Of a stretch of 64,000 nt of DNA, positions 7,416 through 16,316 are shown piece by piece. Below the pieces are notes generated by a model. That model saw only the letters and a program-made list of their open reading frames with translations, ran no database searches and was not told the DNA's origin. Source of the DNA: Planctomycetaceae bacterium (GTDB taxonomy: Bacteria > Planctomycetota > Planctomycetia > Pirellulales > Thermoguttaceae); NCBI GenBank assembly GCA_004556055.1, contig SFIW01000001.1, positions 59,171-123,170 on the forward strand, in the 5' to 3' direction. The stretch's first letter is position 1; the number at the start of each line of letters is the position of its first letter. The translations under genes were made by a program, and so were the position numbers.

Positions 7416-9038
7416 TCAATACATTCCGCCCATATCGGGAGCGGCGGGGGCGGCCTTTTCTTCTTTCGGCAAATCCGCGATCAACGCGTCGCTGGTGAGC
7501 ATCATGGACGCGACGCTCGCGGCGTTTTGAAGAGCGGAACGAGTAACCTTAGCGGGGTCGATAACGCCTGCGGCGACGAGGTCTTCATACTTGTCGGTAA
7601 GGGCGTTGTAACCGAAGTTTCCTTGACCGTCGCGAACCTTTTCAGCGACGACGCCGCCGTCTTTACCGGCGTTGTCGGCGATCTGCGTGATAGGAGCGGC
7701 GCAAGCGCGAAGGACGATGTTGTAACCGACCTTTTCGTCGTTTTCAAGTTCGGCGGGCTTGACGAGAGACGCGGCGCGTAAGAGCGCGACGCCGCCGCCG
7801 GGGAGGACGCCTTCTTCAACAGCCGCGCGAGTCGCGTGGAGAGCGTCTTCAACGCGAGCCTTCTTTTCTTTCATTTCGGCTTCCGTAGCCGCGCCGACAT
7901 TCAACTTAGCGACGCCGCCCGCGAGCTTCGCAAGGCGTTCTTCCATCTTTTCTTTGTCGTAATCGCTCGTGGAGACTTCGATTTCACGACGCAACTGGGC
8001 GATACGGCCTTGGATTTCTTCGGTCTTACCGCCGCCTTGGACGATGGTGACCGTGTCTTTGTTGACGACGACGGTCTTGGCCGTTCCAAGATCGGCGAGC
8101 GTGAGGGTTTCGGGAGAACGTCCGAGAGCTTCGAAGAGGACTTCGCCGCCGGTGAGAATACCGATATCTTCAAGGATGGCCTTACGACGATCGCCGTATC
8201 CAGGCGCCTTGACCGCGCAGATCTTCAGATTGTTGCGCATACGGTTGATGACGAGGGTGGCAAGCGCTTCGCCGTCGACGTCTTCCGCAATGATGAGGAG
8301 CGGACGACCGCTATTAATGACCGCTTCGAGAACGGGAATGAAGCTCTTGATGGAAGAGATCTTCTTTTCGAAGAGGAGGATGTAGGGGTTGTCAAGAACA
8401 CATTCCATCTTCTGTGCGTCGGTGACGAAATAGGGAGAGAGATATCCGCGATCAAACTGCATACCTTCAACCCATTCGACTTCGGTCTTGAGGGTTTTGC
8501 CTTCGTCGACCGTGATAACGCCGTCTTTTCCGACCTTTTCCATAGCGTCGGCGAGAAGGGCGCCAATTTCGGCGTCGTTGTTGGCGGAAATGGCGCCGAC
8601 TTGAGCGATGCTTTCCTTGCTGTCCTTGACGGAGATGGACATTGCTTTGAGCTGTTCGACGACGTCTTCAACGGCCTTGTCCATACCGTTCTTCATGTGC
8701 AGAGGATTGACGCCGGCGACAACGGCTTTCATGCCTTCGTTGAAGATGGCTTCGGCGAGGATCGTTGCGGTGGTGGTGCCGTCGCCGACGACGTCGCTCG
8801 TCTTCGAGGCGACTTCGCGAACCATCTTGGCGCCCATGTTTTCGTAAGCGTCTTCAAGGTCGACTTCTTTGGCGACCGTGACGCCGTCTTTAGTCACGAG
8901 AGGAGAACCGAAGCTCTTCTGAATGACGACGTTTCGACCGCGAGGTCCAAGCGTAACCTTGACGGTGCGCGCGAGTTTCGTTACGCCGCGACGGAGCGCT
9001 TCACGAGCGTCTTGATTGAAAGCAATCATTTTCGCCAT
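7416..9038 (-). CDS. groEL: 60 kDa chaperonin GroEL
   Basis: 540 aa, normal length for the ATP-dependent folding chamber subunit. Signatures include LGPRGRNVVIQKSFGSP near the N-terminus, the ATP-binding GDGTTTATILAEAI (about residues 87-100), NNDAEIG, and AAVEEGVLPGGGVALLRA in the C-terminal equatorial domain. The tail ends in APDMGGMY, with only one GGM instead of the long GGM repeat of many GroELs. It follows groES by 87 bp in the same direction, probably one operon, and ends at its own terminator. A 407-codon plus-strand open frame over the gene is an artefact of codon bias. Confidence 0.98.
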   Translation of the reverse strand: MAKMIAFNQDAREALRRGVTKLARTVKVTLGPRGRNVVIQKSFGSPLVTKDGVTVAKEVDLEDAYENMGAKMVREVASKTSDVVGDGTTTATILAEAIFNEGMKAVVAGVNPLHMKNGMDKAVEDVVEQLKAMSISVKDSKESIAQVGAISANNDAEIGALLADAMEKVGKDGVITVDEGKTLKTEVEWVEGMQFDRGYLSPYFVTDAQKMECVLDNPYILLFEKKISSIKSFIPVLEAVINSGRPLLIIAEDVDGEALATLVINRMRNNLKICAVKAPGYGDRRKAILEDIGILTGGEVLFEALGRSPETLTLADLGTAKTVVVNKDTVTIVQGGGKTEEIQGRIAQLRREIEVSTSDYDKEKMEERLAKLAGGVAKLNVGAATEAEMKEKKARVEDALHATRAAVEEGVLPGGGVALLRAASLVKPAELENDEKVGYNIVLRACAAPITQIADNAGKDGGVVAEKVRDGQGNFGYNALTDKYEDLVAAGVIDPAKVTRSALQNAASVASMMLTSDALIADLPKEEKAAPAAPDMGGMY

Positions 9039-9125
9039 AATATTGTTCCTTATATGTAAATGTGTGCTATCGTTGAATATTTAGTTAAAGAACGCGCGAC
9101 AAGGCGCAATACGAACGCGAATTGA

Positions 9126-9464
9126 TCAGCTGATGATAGCGAGGATATCGCTTTCACGCATGAGGAGGAATTCGCAGTCGTCGAATTTGAAATCTTCGCC
9201 GGCGTAAGAGAGGAAAAGAACGCGGTCGCCCTCTTGAACGGCAAGGGGAGCGCGCGTGCCGTCTTTCAGGAGACGTCCGTCGCCAACGCTGACGACAACG
9301 CCTCGCGAAGGCTTGTTCTTAGCGCTTTCAGGAAGGTAGAGACCGCCCGCAGTAACTTCTTCAGATTCATCGCGACGAACAACAACGCGGTCGCCGAGGG
9401 GAAGGATCTTGGCTCCGCAGCAGCTTTTAGCTTCCGACGCGGCGTCGCACTTTTTCTTAGACAT
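9126..9464 (-). CDS. groES: 10 kDa co-chaperonin GroES with Cys-rich N-terminus
   Basis: 112 aa. The GroES fold starts at ILPLGDRVVVRRDE; the mobile loop segment GGLYLPESAKNKPSRGVV and the C-terminal CEFLLMRESDILAII are present. The protein caps the GroEL ring. It carries an N-terminal extension of about 19 residues with three cysteines (MSKKKCDAASEAKSCCGAK), longer than the usual few residues. The start at 9464 is chosen because CAGGAG lies 7 nt upstream; a longer frame from 9515 lacks such a site. No CIRCE operator (TTAGCACTC-N9-GAGTGCTAA) is visible upstream, so regulation is not by the standard HrcA site. Confidence 0.95.
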   Translation of the reverse strand: MSKKKCDAASEAKSCCGAKILPLGDRVVVRRDESEEVTAGGLYLPESAKNKPSRGVVVSVGDGRLLKDGTRAPLAVQEGDRVLFLSYAGEDFKFDDCEFLLMRESDILAIIS

Positions 9465-9822
9465 TCTTGAACTCCTGATCTTTTGATCTTGTATAACGCG
9501 GCTCGACGCGTTCAACCGCGCCGTCCTGATAATTACGATTGCGAAAACTCGCGACGTCGTCGGACGCGGCCAAGGCCGTTACTGCGCCGGCGAGACGTCG
9601 AATCGCGTGCTTTTTCTGAAAAATAATGCATAAATGACGCCAATAGGAATCTTTTTCATCCCGTCGACGCTTTTTAATAGGTTTTAGTTCCATTCTCCCT
9701 TAGAATTCCGGCCTTTCTCACTATTCGACCGGCGGGGTTTTCCGAGCCTGTTTCGTCTTCGCGGCGATCGACCGCGTCCGTCAATCCCCGTTTCAGTCAA
9801 ATTGGCAGTTCCTTAGGCAATG
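9465..9822. other. 358-bp region upstream of groES
   Basis: This gap separates groES from the HAD phosphatase gene; both point left. It must hold the groES-groEL promoter, but I see no convincing -35/-10 pair and no CIRCE element. A 78-codon minus-strand frame (9457-9693) with a GGGAGA just before its ATG overlaps the groES start by 8 nt; its product is basic and of no recognisable family. Confidence 0.4.
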
Positions 9823-9848
9823 AAAAAGGGACGTGGTAAAAACGTCCC
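9823..9848 (-). terminator. Terminator of HAD phosphatase gene
   Basis: On the minus strand stem GGGACGT/ACGTCCC with a 7-nt loop is followed by five T residues, 15 bp after the stop codon. Confidence 0.8.
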
Positions 9849-9862
9849 TTACTTAAGTCCGC

Positions 9863-10603
9863 TCATTCGTCCTCTTCTGGACCTGGCGCGTCCGACGACT
9901 CTTCCTTTTGGGGCTGATTGTCGATCGTCCACGCTTGCAGTTTTTCTTTCCAGTCGGCGTCCTTGTAACGCGACGGCAACGGCAAATTCGTCTGTTTGTA
10001 ATTTTCAAGGAAGCTATCAAAATCTACGTAGTGGATCGTCTGGAAGCCAAACTTTGCGGCCCCCTCGATATTCCCTTCCAAATCGTCAATGAATAATACC
10101 TCTCCGGGCTGAAGATCTGGAATTTCTCTTTTGGCTTCCTCGAAAGCCGCCTCGTAAATTTCACGGAACGGTTTAAGGGTCTTTACCTTATGACTTGCGA
10201 CACGGTGAGCGTCAAAGGCGTTCCATATCTGAGGAAAGGCGTTTTCCACATAACTCCAGTGCGCGTCGTTCGTGTTTGAGAGGATTCCTCGAGGAAAATT
10301 CAGCTTCGCAAGCTTTTTGAGAATTGGCATTATCAGGTCGTTTGTCCAGAAAATGTCGTTCATCGCGTTCAAAAAGTCGTCAAGGTTCGGTTTGGCTGAC
10401 AGTGTTGAACAAACCTCGTCGTAATATTCCTGAGTCGTCGTTTCTCCGCAGGAATAAACGCGGTATCTCTGGTCGTTGAATAGACTTTCACATACCTCCG
10501 CCTCCGGTTTGTTCAAGAGTTGCGCCAACTGAAAACAGAGTCTGTGGAGACTGAAGTGCAATAGAACGTTTCCCAGGTCAAAATATACAAATCGAATCGC
10601 CAT
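9863..10603 (-). CDS. HAD-superfamily hydrolase, YihX-like subgroup
   Basis: 246 aa. The first HAD motif is FVYFDLGNVLLHF, with Asp as the nucleophile and Gly in place of the second Asp, as in the YihX/FMN-phosphatase-like group. Motif II is GILSNTND, the conserved Lys lies in HKVKTLKP, and motif IV is VLFIDDLEGNIEGAAKFG. An alpha-helical cap sits between motifs I and II. YihX dephosphorylates glucose-1-phosphate in E. coli, but the substrate here is unknown. The C-terminal 25 residues are acidic and low-complexity, beyond the core fold. The gene is monocistronic with its own terminator and is separated from the divergent lrgA by 270 bp. Confidence 0.85.
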   Translation of the reverse strand: MAIRFVYFDLGNVLLHFSLHRLCFQLAQLLNKPEAEVCESLFNDQRYRVYSCGETTTQEYYDEVCSTLSAKPNLDDFLNAMNDIFWTNDLIMPILKKLAKLNFPRGILSNTNDAHWSYVENAFPQIWNAFDAHRVASHKVKTLKPFREIYEAAFEEAKREIPDLQPGEVLFIDDLEGNIEGAAKFGFQTIHYVDFDSFLENYKQTNLPLPSRYKDADWKEKLQAWTIDNQPQKEESSDAPGPEEDE

Positions 10604-10767
10604 GAGCCGCCTTTCTGCAATTATCGCAACGGCTTTCAGCGCCGCTACAACCGCTCTAAATTCGCGAAATTAAAACGAAGTACGCCATATTATAAGGATT
10701 TTCTACTTCTTTGAAAATAGGGTTATAGAGATTTGGACGACAAGTAAAGCCCGATAAATCTTCCCCC

Positions 10768-10794
10768 TTGTAAATAGGGACGCGGTGATAAAAT
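10768..10794 (+). promoter_or_regulatory. Promoter of lrgAB
   Basis: TTGTAA, a 15-bp spacer and TAAAAT, with TGA directly before the -10 (extended -10 at 10786-10794), about 80 bp before the lrgA start. Confidence 0.5.
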
Positions 10795-10873
10795 GAGAAG
10801 GATGTACTTCGCATAATTTGCTTTCGACTTTTCGTTTCGAAGCAAACTAAGGCGACTTATTGAAGGCTATGAA

Positions 10874-11233
10874 ATGAAGTATGCGTTGCAATTTAGTATC
10901 ATTTTGGCCGTCGCCCTCGTCGGCGAACTCCTGCGGGCTGTAATACCGGCGCCGATACCTGGGAGCGTCTATGGGCTCGTCGTTCTGTTTATCTGTCTGT
11001 CGTGCGGGATTATTCGCGTTTCGTCGATTGAAGATTCTTCGAAGATCTTGCTGGAATTACTTCCGCTGACGCTTGTTCCCGCTGCGGTTGGAATCGTTGA
11101 TTCTCTTGACGTCCTTAAAAGCATGGCGATTCCCGTCGTTTTGCTCGCAACGATAGGAACTGCGCTCGTAGGCGTAGCCGCCAGCGGCGCTGCGGAAGGG
11201 ATCATACGTTTTTCGAAGAGGGGAAAGAAGTGA
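10874..11233 (+). CDS. lrgA: CidA/LrgA family holin-like membrane protein
   Basis: 119 aa, nearly all hydrophobic, with four predicted membrane helices. The conserved LrgA/CidA segment IPAPIPGSVYGLVVLFI lies near residues 24-40, followed by LLELLPLTLVPAAVGI. Family members act with LrgB/CidB in the inner membrane; proposed roles are control of murein hydrolase release and, in some bacteria, transport of pyruvate or related small organic acids. The stop codon overlaps the GTG start of lrgB by 4 nt, so the two are translationally coupled. Confidence 0.88.
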   Translation: MKYALQFSIILAVALVGELLRAVIPAPIPGSVYGLVVLFICLSCGIIRVSSIEDSSKILLELLPLTLVPAAVGIVDSLDVLKSMAIPVVLLATIGTALVGVAASGAAEGIIRFSKRGKK

Positions 11234-11946
11234 ATTCAACTTGGGACGCCTTGAAAGTTCTACCCTACGAAAGTCGTTATCTGTGCTTGCTAGTAACGGT
11301 TGGAACGTATTTGATCGGTCGCGCTATCCAGCGACGCTATAAGAGCTCTGTTGTCAATCCGATCCTCATTTCCATCGGATGTTCTATCCTTGGTTTGGTC
11401 GTGTTTAGAATTGACAACAAGACTTATCAACAGGCGACCTCCGGACTCTCGCTTCTGATGACCCCCGCGACGATTTGCCTTGCGGTTCCACTGTATCGTC
11501 AATTCGAATTGGTCAAGGCGAATTGGAGAGCGGTTCTTGGCGCATGTTTGACGGGCGTTCTTTGCAACTTCCTGTTGGTTTGGCTTGTTTCGCGCGCCTT
11601 CTGTCTTGAATATGAACAGTATGTGACGCTTCTTTCGAAATCGATTACGATCCCTATCGGCGCCGACGTAACGCAAGAGCTCGGCGGGGTAGTCCCGATT
11701 ACCTGCGGAATCATTTCTTTCACAGGAATTATGGGAAATGTTTTAGGTTCGTCGATCATGAGCCGTTTGGGTATTGTCTCGCCCCTTGCTCAAGGGCTTG
11801 GAATCGGCGTCAGTTCCCACGCGATGGGGACGGCGAAGGCGCTTGAACTGGGGGAGACGCCAGGCGCCTTCAGCGGACTCGCGATCGGTCTAACGGGCGT
11901 TTGCACGGTTCTATTAGCTCCCCTTGCGGCGTCGCTTCCCTTATGA
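11230..11946 (+). CDS. lrgB: LrgB/CidB family membrane protein
   Basis: 238 aa with several membrane helices. LrgB features include TPATICLAVPLYRQFE (about residues 76-91), LSKSITIPIGADVTQELGG (about 136-154), and the C-terminal GIGVSSHAMGTAKALELGE followed by GLAIGLTGV. The GTG start lies inside the end of lrgA (4-nt overlap). It is the partner of LrgA, and the pair forms a membrane transport or holin-like system. No LytTR or LysR regulator gene is adjacent, so control must come from elsewhere. Confidence 0.92.
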   Translation: MNSTWDALKVLPYESRYLCLLVTVGTYLIGRAIQRRYKSSVVNPILISIGCSILGLVVFRIDNKTYQQATSGLSLLMTPATICLAVPLYRQFELVKANWRAVLGACLTGVLCNFLLVWLVSRAFCLEYEQYVTLLSKSITIPIGADVTQELGGVVPITCGIISFTGIMGNVLGSSIMSRLGIVSPLAQGLGIGVSSHAMGTAKALELGETPGAFSGLAIGLTGVCTVLLAPLAASLPL

Positions 11947-12001
11947 CGAAGGATCAAATTTAACAAACAAAACCTCTTTATCTTGAAAGGTGTTGTAGCT
12001 T

Positions 12002-12670
12002 ATGTCGAATCGTTTCGTAGCGGCGAAGCGCGTGGCGCTTTGCGCTCTCGGAATTTTATTAGTGAGTTTTGGCGTTGCCTTGACGGCGAGTAGTAATCTT
12101 GGAACGTCCCCGATCTCTTCTGTCGCGTGGGTGGCGCACTGCGTTTCGGTCGAATCGGACTACTTACCTCGACTCACATTCGGAACGACAACTCTCATAC
12201 TCAATTTACTCTTTTTCTTCGTCCAATGGGCGATACAAGGGCGGTCTTTTGGGAAACTTCAATTCTTACAGATTCCCTGTACCTTTCTTTTCGGAATTCT
12301 GATCGACCTAAGCATGGCTTTATGCGCGTACCTCCCCGCGTCGTATTATCCGCTCAAGGTCATGGAGGTTGTCGTTGGATGCGCGTTCGTCGCAATGGGT
12401 TTGGCTTGCGAATTCGCCGCCGACGTCCTCTATCTCCCAGGAGACGGCGTCGTCAAGACGCTTGCAAACGCCATTAAATTGAAGATGGGCGTTATGAAGA
12501 TTACTTTTGACGCGTTTCTCACCGTCTCCGCCGCCCTGATTTCCTTTCTTTTCATTGCGAAAGTTGTGGGGATTCGGGAAGGAACGTTGATCTCAGCCTT
12601 TGCGGTGGGATTCTTTTTGCGCCTCTTGCAGCCGACCTTGGATAAATTGCGCGTTTTGACGCGTCGTTAG
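12002..12670 (+). CDS. YczE/YitT-like multi-pass membrane protein
   Basis: 222 aa. The sequence begins with a hydrophobic segment and the family pattern GILLVSFGVALTASSNLGTSP, followed by further helices around residues 55-75, 84-105, 118-140 and 160-185. This resembles the YczE/YitT group of integral membrane proteins, whose biochemical function is unsettled. AAAGGTG lies about 10 nt before the ATG. The gene starts 55 bp after lrgB in the same direction and could be co-transcribed; no terminator is seen between them. Confidence 0.7.
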   Translation: MSNRFVAAKRVALCALGILLVSFGVALTASSNLGTSPISSVAWVAHCVSVESDYLPRLTFGTTTLILNLLFFFVQWAIQGRSFGKLQFLQIPCTFLFGILIDLSMALCAYLPASYYPLKVMEVVVGCAFVAMGLACEFAADVLYLPGDGVVKTLANAIKLKMGVMKITFDAFLTVSAALISFLFIAKVVGIREGTLISAFAVGFFLRLLQPTLDKLRVLTRR

Positions 12671-12681
12671 TCCCCGCTTTC

Positions 12682-12710
12682 TTGCTTTTCCCGGCGTTGC
12701 CCGGTATATT
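12682..12710 (+). promoter_or_regulatory. Promoter of GH32 gene
   Basis: TTGCTT, a 17-bp spacer and TATATT lie about 75 bp before the GH32 start. Confidence 0.5.
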
Positions 12711-12783
12711 TTCTTTAAATAGCGGATCGTATCGAAGTGCGATCGTTTTTAGCTCCATGTTGTGAAGAGAAAGCGAGTTTTCA

Positions 12784-14988
12784 ATGCTGTGGAATACTGG
12801 AATTCGACGCGTTGCGTTATGGACGATCGGCGTTTTAGCGGCGTTCGGTAGTTGCAGCGCGGCGCTAGCGCAAGACGCGACTCAAAAAGCGGAGAAGGTC
12901 GAAACGATCTTTGCCGATTTTAACGGGAACGATTACGGAGATTGGAAAGTTGAAGGGAGCGCCTTTGGCGACGCCCCCGTGAAAGGAACGCTTCCCGGAC
13001 AAATGCAAGTTTCAGGCTTTATCGGCGACGGTCTCGTCAATTCATTCTATGGCGGGGACAAAGCAACCGGAAAGATGACTTCTCCCGAATTCCAGATTGC
13101 CCGAGATTATATCAACTTCTTGATCGGCGGTGGCGGAGTTCCCGGCGTTTGCCTTGAGCTCGTCGTCGACGGGGAAGTCGTCCGCAAGGCGTCGGGGCCC
13201 AACCTTGTACCCGGCGGAACGGAAGCTTTGGAGTGGAGCTCGTGGAACGTCGCTGATTTGAAGGGGAAAAAGGGCTTTTTCCGCATCGTCGACGAAGCGA
13301 CCGGCGGTTGGGGACATATCAACGTCGACGAGATTTCCTTCAGCGATAAACGGCGCGGATTTGTCGAGTTGACGCGCGATTTGAACGTCTCGGGGCGCTA
13401 TTTGACTTTGCCAATTAAGACGGGTGGCGCGGAGTCGTGGGTGCGGATCGAATGCGACGGCAAGGTTGTTCGCGAATTCACTGCGGCGATTTCTTCCTCG
13501 AATGACGAGAAGAAACCCGGCGACTTCGTTTCCTACGTCGATATGGCTCCGTATCGCGGCCAAAAGATTCGCGTCGTTGTCGAACGAATTCCCGCCGATT
13601 GCGAACTGGCTCCCTTTGGATTCGAAGAAGAATTCCATCATGGCGAAGTTGCGTACGGAGAAAAATATAGGCCGCAATTCCACTTTTCACCGCGCGTTGG
13701 GTGGATGAACGACCCGAATGGACTCGTTTTCCACGACGGCGTTTACCATCTTTTCTACCAGCACAATCCGATGAGCGTCAACTGGGGGAATATGACTTGG
13801 GGACATGCTGTTAGCCCCGATCTACTTCACTGGACGGAAGTTGCCGACGCGCTTTATCCCGACGAACTTGGCACGATCTTTTCAGGAAGCGGGGCCGTAG
13901 ACGTCAACAATACGACCGGTTTTCAGAAGGATCCCAACGGCTCTGCGCCTCTTGTTTTCATGTTTACCTACAATGGGCCGAGCATGCGCTATGGCAACCT
14001 TGCTTCTCAAGCGCTCGCCTATTCTCTGGACGGCGGCAAAACGCTCGTGAAATACGAAGGGAATCCAACGATCCCACATATCGTCGGCGGAAACCGCGAC
14101 CCCAAAATTTTTTGGCACGATCCTTCTCAAAAGTGGGTATGCGCTCTCTATCTCGACGGAGAGGACTACGCGCTCTTCGGTTCGAAGGACTTGAAGAAGT
14201 GGAATGAATTATGCCGCATCGAGCGACTTGGTTGTTCAGAATGTCCTGATATTTTCGAACTTGCGATCGACGGCGACGAAAATAATAAGGCCTGGGTGTT
14301 CTGGGGTGGAAATGGCAAATACCTTGTCGGCGATTTTGACGGACGCGAGTTTAAGAGTCGTACCGCTCCTCTTGACGCCAAATGGGGCGGCAACGACTAC
14401 GCCGCGCAGACCTATTCCGACACGCCCGGACGTCGCATCCAGTTTTCATGGATGCAAGGAGGCGTTTATCCCGATAGCCCCTTCAATCAGCAGTTCACCG
14501 TGCCTCGCGAGTTGACCCTTCGTTCGACTGCGGACGGACCGCGCCTTTGCATTAACCCGGTCGTTGAAGTTGAAACCTTGAGAGGAAACGCTCTGCAACT
14601 TCAAAAGTCTGGATCCGCCGCCGATTTTACGCTCGTTCCCCAAGAGGGCGATTCGAAAGATTACGAACTTCTCGACTGCGAAGCGGTAATTACGCTTGGC
14701 GACGAGCCTGCCGTCGTTGAACTGCGCGGACGTAAAATCTTGCTTGATCCCGCTGAGAAAAAGATGACCCACGACGGCGTCGTCGCGCCCCTCGAAGTCG
14801 TTGACGGAAACGTGAAGTTGAGGTTGATCCTCGATCGCGTTTCGCTCGAAATTTTTGCGAACGACGGCCTTTCTCAAATTGCCAAATGTTTCGTGCCTGA
14901 AGATGAAAACGACGCGCCGTTATTGCGCGTGCAGGGCGCCAAGGAGGCAAAAGCGACTATTTGGCCGATGAAGAGCGTTTGGAACTGA
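12784..14988 (+). CDS. Secreted glycoside hydrolase family 32 (levanase/inulinase/sucrase type)
   Basis: 734 aa. An N-terminal signal peptide (basic RR, hydrophobic core, cleavage near the ALAQ segment at residues 27-30) targets it for export. Residues about 40-180 form a beta-rich domain (NDYGDWKVEGSAFGD, INFLIGGGG, GGWGHINVDE) typical of the front of many GH32 enzymes in Planctomycetota and Bacteroidetes. The five-bladed propeller has all three GH32 catalytic motifs: WMNDPNG near residue 306 (nucleophile Asp), RDP near 438 (transition-state stabiliser) and the EC motif in SECPD near 486 (acid/base Glu). A C-terminal beta-sandwich follows. It should release fructose from beta-fructans or sucrose; chain-type preference cannot be read. 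No fructokinase or PTS gene is nearby. Confidence 0.93.
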   Translation: MLWNTGIRRVALWTIGVLAAFGSCSAALAQDATQKAEKVETIFADFNGNDYGDWKVEGSAFGDAPVKGTLPGQMQVSGFIGDGLVNSFYGGDKATGKMTSPEFQIARDYINFLIGGGGVPGVCLELVVDGEVVRKASGPNLVPGGTEALEWSSWNVADLKGKKGFFRIVDEATGGWGHINVDEISFSDKRRGFVELTRDLNVSGRYLTLPIKTGGAESWVRIECDGKVVREFTAAISSSNDEKKPGDFVSYVDMAPYRGQKIRVVVERIPADCELAPFGFEEEFHHGEVAYGEKYRPQFHFSPRVGWMNDPNGLVFHDGVYHLFYQHNPMSVNWGNMTWGHAVSPDLLHWTEVADALYPDELGTIFSGSGAVDVNNTTGFQKDPNGSAPLVFMFTYNGPSMRYGNLASQALAYSLDGGKTLVKYEGNPTIPHIVGGNRDPKIFWHDPSQKWVCALYLDGEDYALFGSKDLKKWNELCRIERLGCSECPDIFELAIDGDENNKAWVFWGGNGKYLVGDFDGREFKSRTAPLDAKWGGNDYAAQTYSDTPGRRIQFSWMQGGVYPDSPFNQQFTVPRELTLRSTADGPRLCINPVVEVETLRGNALQLQKSGSAADFTLVPQEGDSKDYELLDCEAVITLGDEPAVVELRGRKILLDPAEKKMTHDGVVAPLEVVDGNVKLRLILDRVSLEIFANDGLSQIAKCFVPEDENDAPLLRVQGAKEAKATIWPMKSVWN

Positions 14989-15006
14989 ATTTAGGCGGAT
15001 GATTGA

Positions 15007-15041
15007 GACGCGCGCTTTTTTAAAAAACGCGCGTCTTTTTT
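15007..15041 (+). terminator. Terminator of GH32 gene
   Basis: Stem GACGCGCG/CGCGCGTC, extended into the loop by complementary T and A runs, followed by six T residues. It also separates the converging gene that ends at 15046. Confidence 0.85.
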
Positions 15042-15045
15042 ATGG

Positions 15046-16119
15046 CTAGTTCTCGTCGAGTTCAATCTCTACGAGGGGATGAACTCCTCGAGTTGAAATG
15101 AATTTGCCGAAGAGAAAATCAGAAAGAAGATGACGCCCCAGGATTGAACGGACGGCAGGCCGTTCCGACGTCGAAGCGTAAAGTACGTACTGTTCCGCGC
15201 CGAGTTGTAATTTCGCGCCGAACGCGTCTTTTTTGTCGGCGACCGTTAAGTTTTCGCCCACAGTGAGAGGCGTCCAAGAGAAGTCGCGCAACGCTCGGCG
15301 TCGGTTAAAGTCGAAAAGGAGAGGGCAGAAGAGCGTCGACGTCGTGGAGACGACTCGAAAAGAGACTTTCCTCAAGTCTGCGTAAAACCTCAGATCGCCA
15401 TGAGTGGATTGCTCTTGGTCGAAAGAAGGAAGACCCAGCGGAAATAAACGTGCGACGATCGTCGAAGGCGTTGACGGAACGATCTCCTTCTTCCCCTTGG
15501 ACGTTTCTTTCTCTTGGTCGCTTGCCATTTCGTACGGCGAGTTTTGAGCGCGGAACAAGAGAAGGGGAGAGCGGGGATCGCGCTGAACCTTAATTTCGGA
15601 AGGAACGTCGAAGAACGCGCGTAGTTCCCGCGGAACAGGATTGGCGCGGTCCGCCGCGCTCGGAAGGAGTTCGTCGACAAGGAGAAGAATCTTTTCAGCG
15701 TACGAGAGAAGGATTCGTCTCGAAAGGAGTCGACCTCCTTCAAGCGAAAGAGACCGTTCGCAGAAGACGTACGACTTATCCAGGTCCACGCACAGCGTTT
15801 CCCAGTTTCCGACAGGGGCAAGTTTGCGTCCGTCAACTACAACGTCGACTTTCCAGTCTCCCAGAAAGATTCCTTCTCCATTTGACGCGAGTTCAATCGG
15901 AAGGCTGAGAGCGCCCGCAGAGCTCCCCGACTCTGTGAATTCGAGCAACATTTCAACTCCTTTGCCGTTTCCCTCAAATGAGTCGGAAAAGAGGCAGAAG
16001 CGTTCGTTTTGGGCAAACGCCGAGCGCACGGCGTCCTCGTGGAGTTCGCTGTTAATAGCTTCCAAAACGCGTTCGCGAAAGATTGGCGAGGAAAAAAAGG
16101 GTGTGGCGTCGTTCGACAT
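15046..16119 (-). CDS. Hypothetical protein, 357 aa
   Basis: Not recognised. There is no signal peptide and no membrane helix, so a cytoplasmic location is expected. The sequence is rich in predicted beta strands (for example WKVDVVVDGRKLAPVGNWETLCVDL near residues 93-117 and KILLLVDELLPS near 167-178), and a charged, Lys/Glu-rich low-complexity stretch occurs near 220-235. A beta-sandwich fold related to polysaccharide-active enzymes is possible but not supported by a motif. It runs opposite to its neighbours; its promoter would lie in the 197-bp gap shared with hemL. Codon use matches the surrounding genes and the reading frame is far longer than chance. Confidence 0.7.
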   Translation of the reverse strand: MSNDATPFFSSPIFRERVLEAINSELHEDAVRSAFAQNERFCLFSDSFEGNGKGVEMLLEFTESGSSAGALSLPIELASNGEGIFLGDWKVDVVVDGRKLAPVGNWETLCVDLDKSYVFCERSLSLEGGRLLSRRILLSYAEKILLLVDELLPSAADRANPVPRELRAFFDVPSEIKVQRDPRSPLLLFRAQNSPYEMASDQEKETSKGKKEIVPSTPSTIVARLFPLGLPSFDQEQSTHGDLRFYADLRKVSFRVVSTTSTLFCPLLFDFNRRRALRDFSWTPLTVGENLTVADKKDAFGAKLQLGAEQYVLYASTSERPAVRSILGRHLLSDFLFGKFISTRGVHPLVEIELDEN

Positions 16120-16217
16120 ATCGATTCCTAGACTAGAGGAGGCGCGGCGCGCGCGTCATGTGCCCTTCCATTGTATCAGTAAGCTCCAAGACTGAAAGAG
16201 GTTGCATTTGTCGAGCC

Positions 16218-16246
16218 TTGCGGCGACGACGATAGCGTGGTATACT
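16218..16246 (+). promoter_or_regulatory. Promoter of hemL
   Basis: TTGCGG, a 17-bp spacer and TATACT, with TGG directly before the -10 (extended -10). It lies about 70 bp before the hemL start in the divergent gap. Confidence 0.65.
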
Positions 16247-16316
16247 GACGCGAGTAGCGCGGCTAATAACGCCGCGCGATTTGACATTTAGGTGAAAGAA
16301 AAGGCAGGCTTAGGCG

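Noticed and set aside
7836..9059. 407-codon plus-strand open frame over groEL
   Set aside because: groEL is certain on the minus strand; the antisense frame has no family features and no ribosome binding site.
9457..9693. 78-codon minus-strand frame just before groES, with GGGAGA near its ATG
   Set aside because: The product resembles no family and is Arg/Lys-rich; it overlaps the groES start and more likely is part of the leader. Left as a possibility, not annotated.
9465..9862. Search for a CIRCE operator upstream of groES
   Set aside because: No TTAGCACTC inverted repeat or close variant is present.
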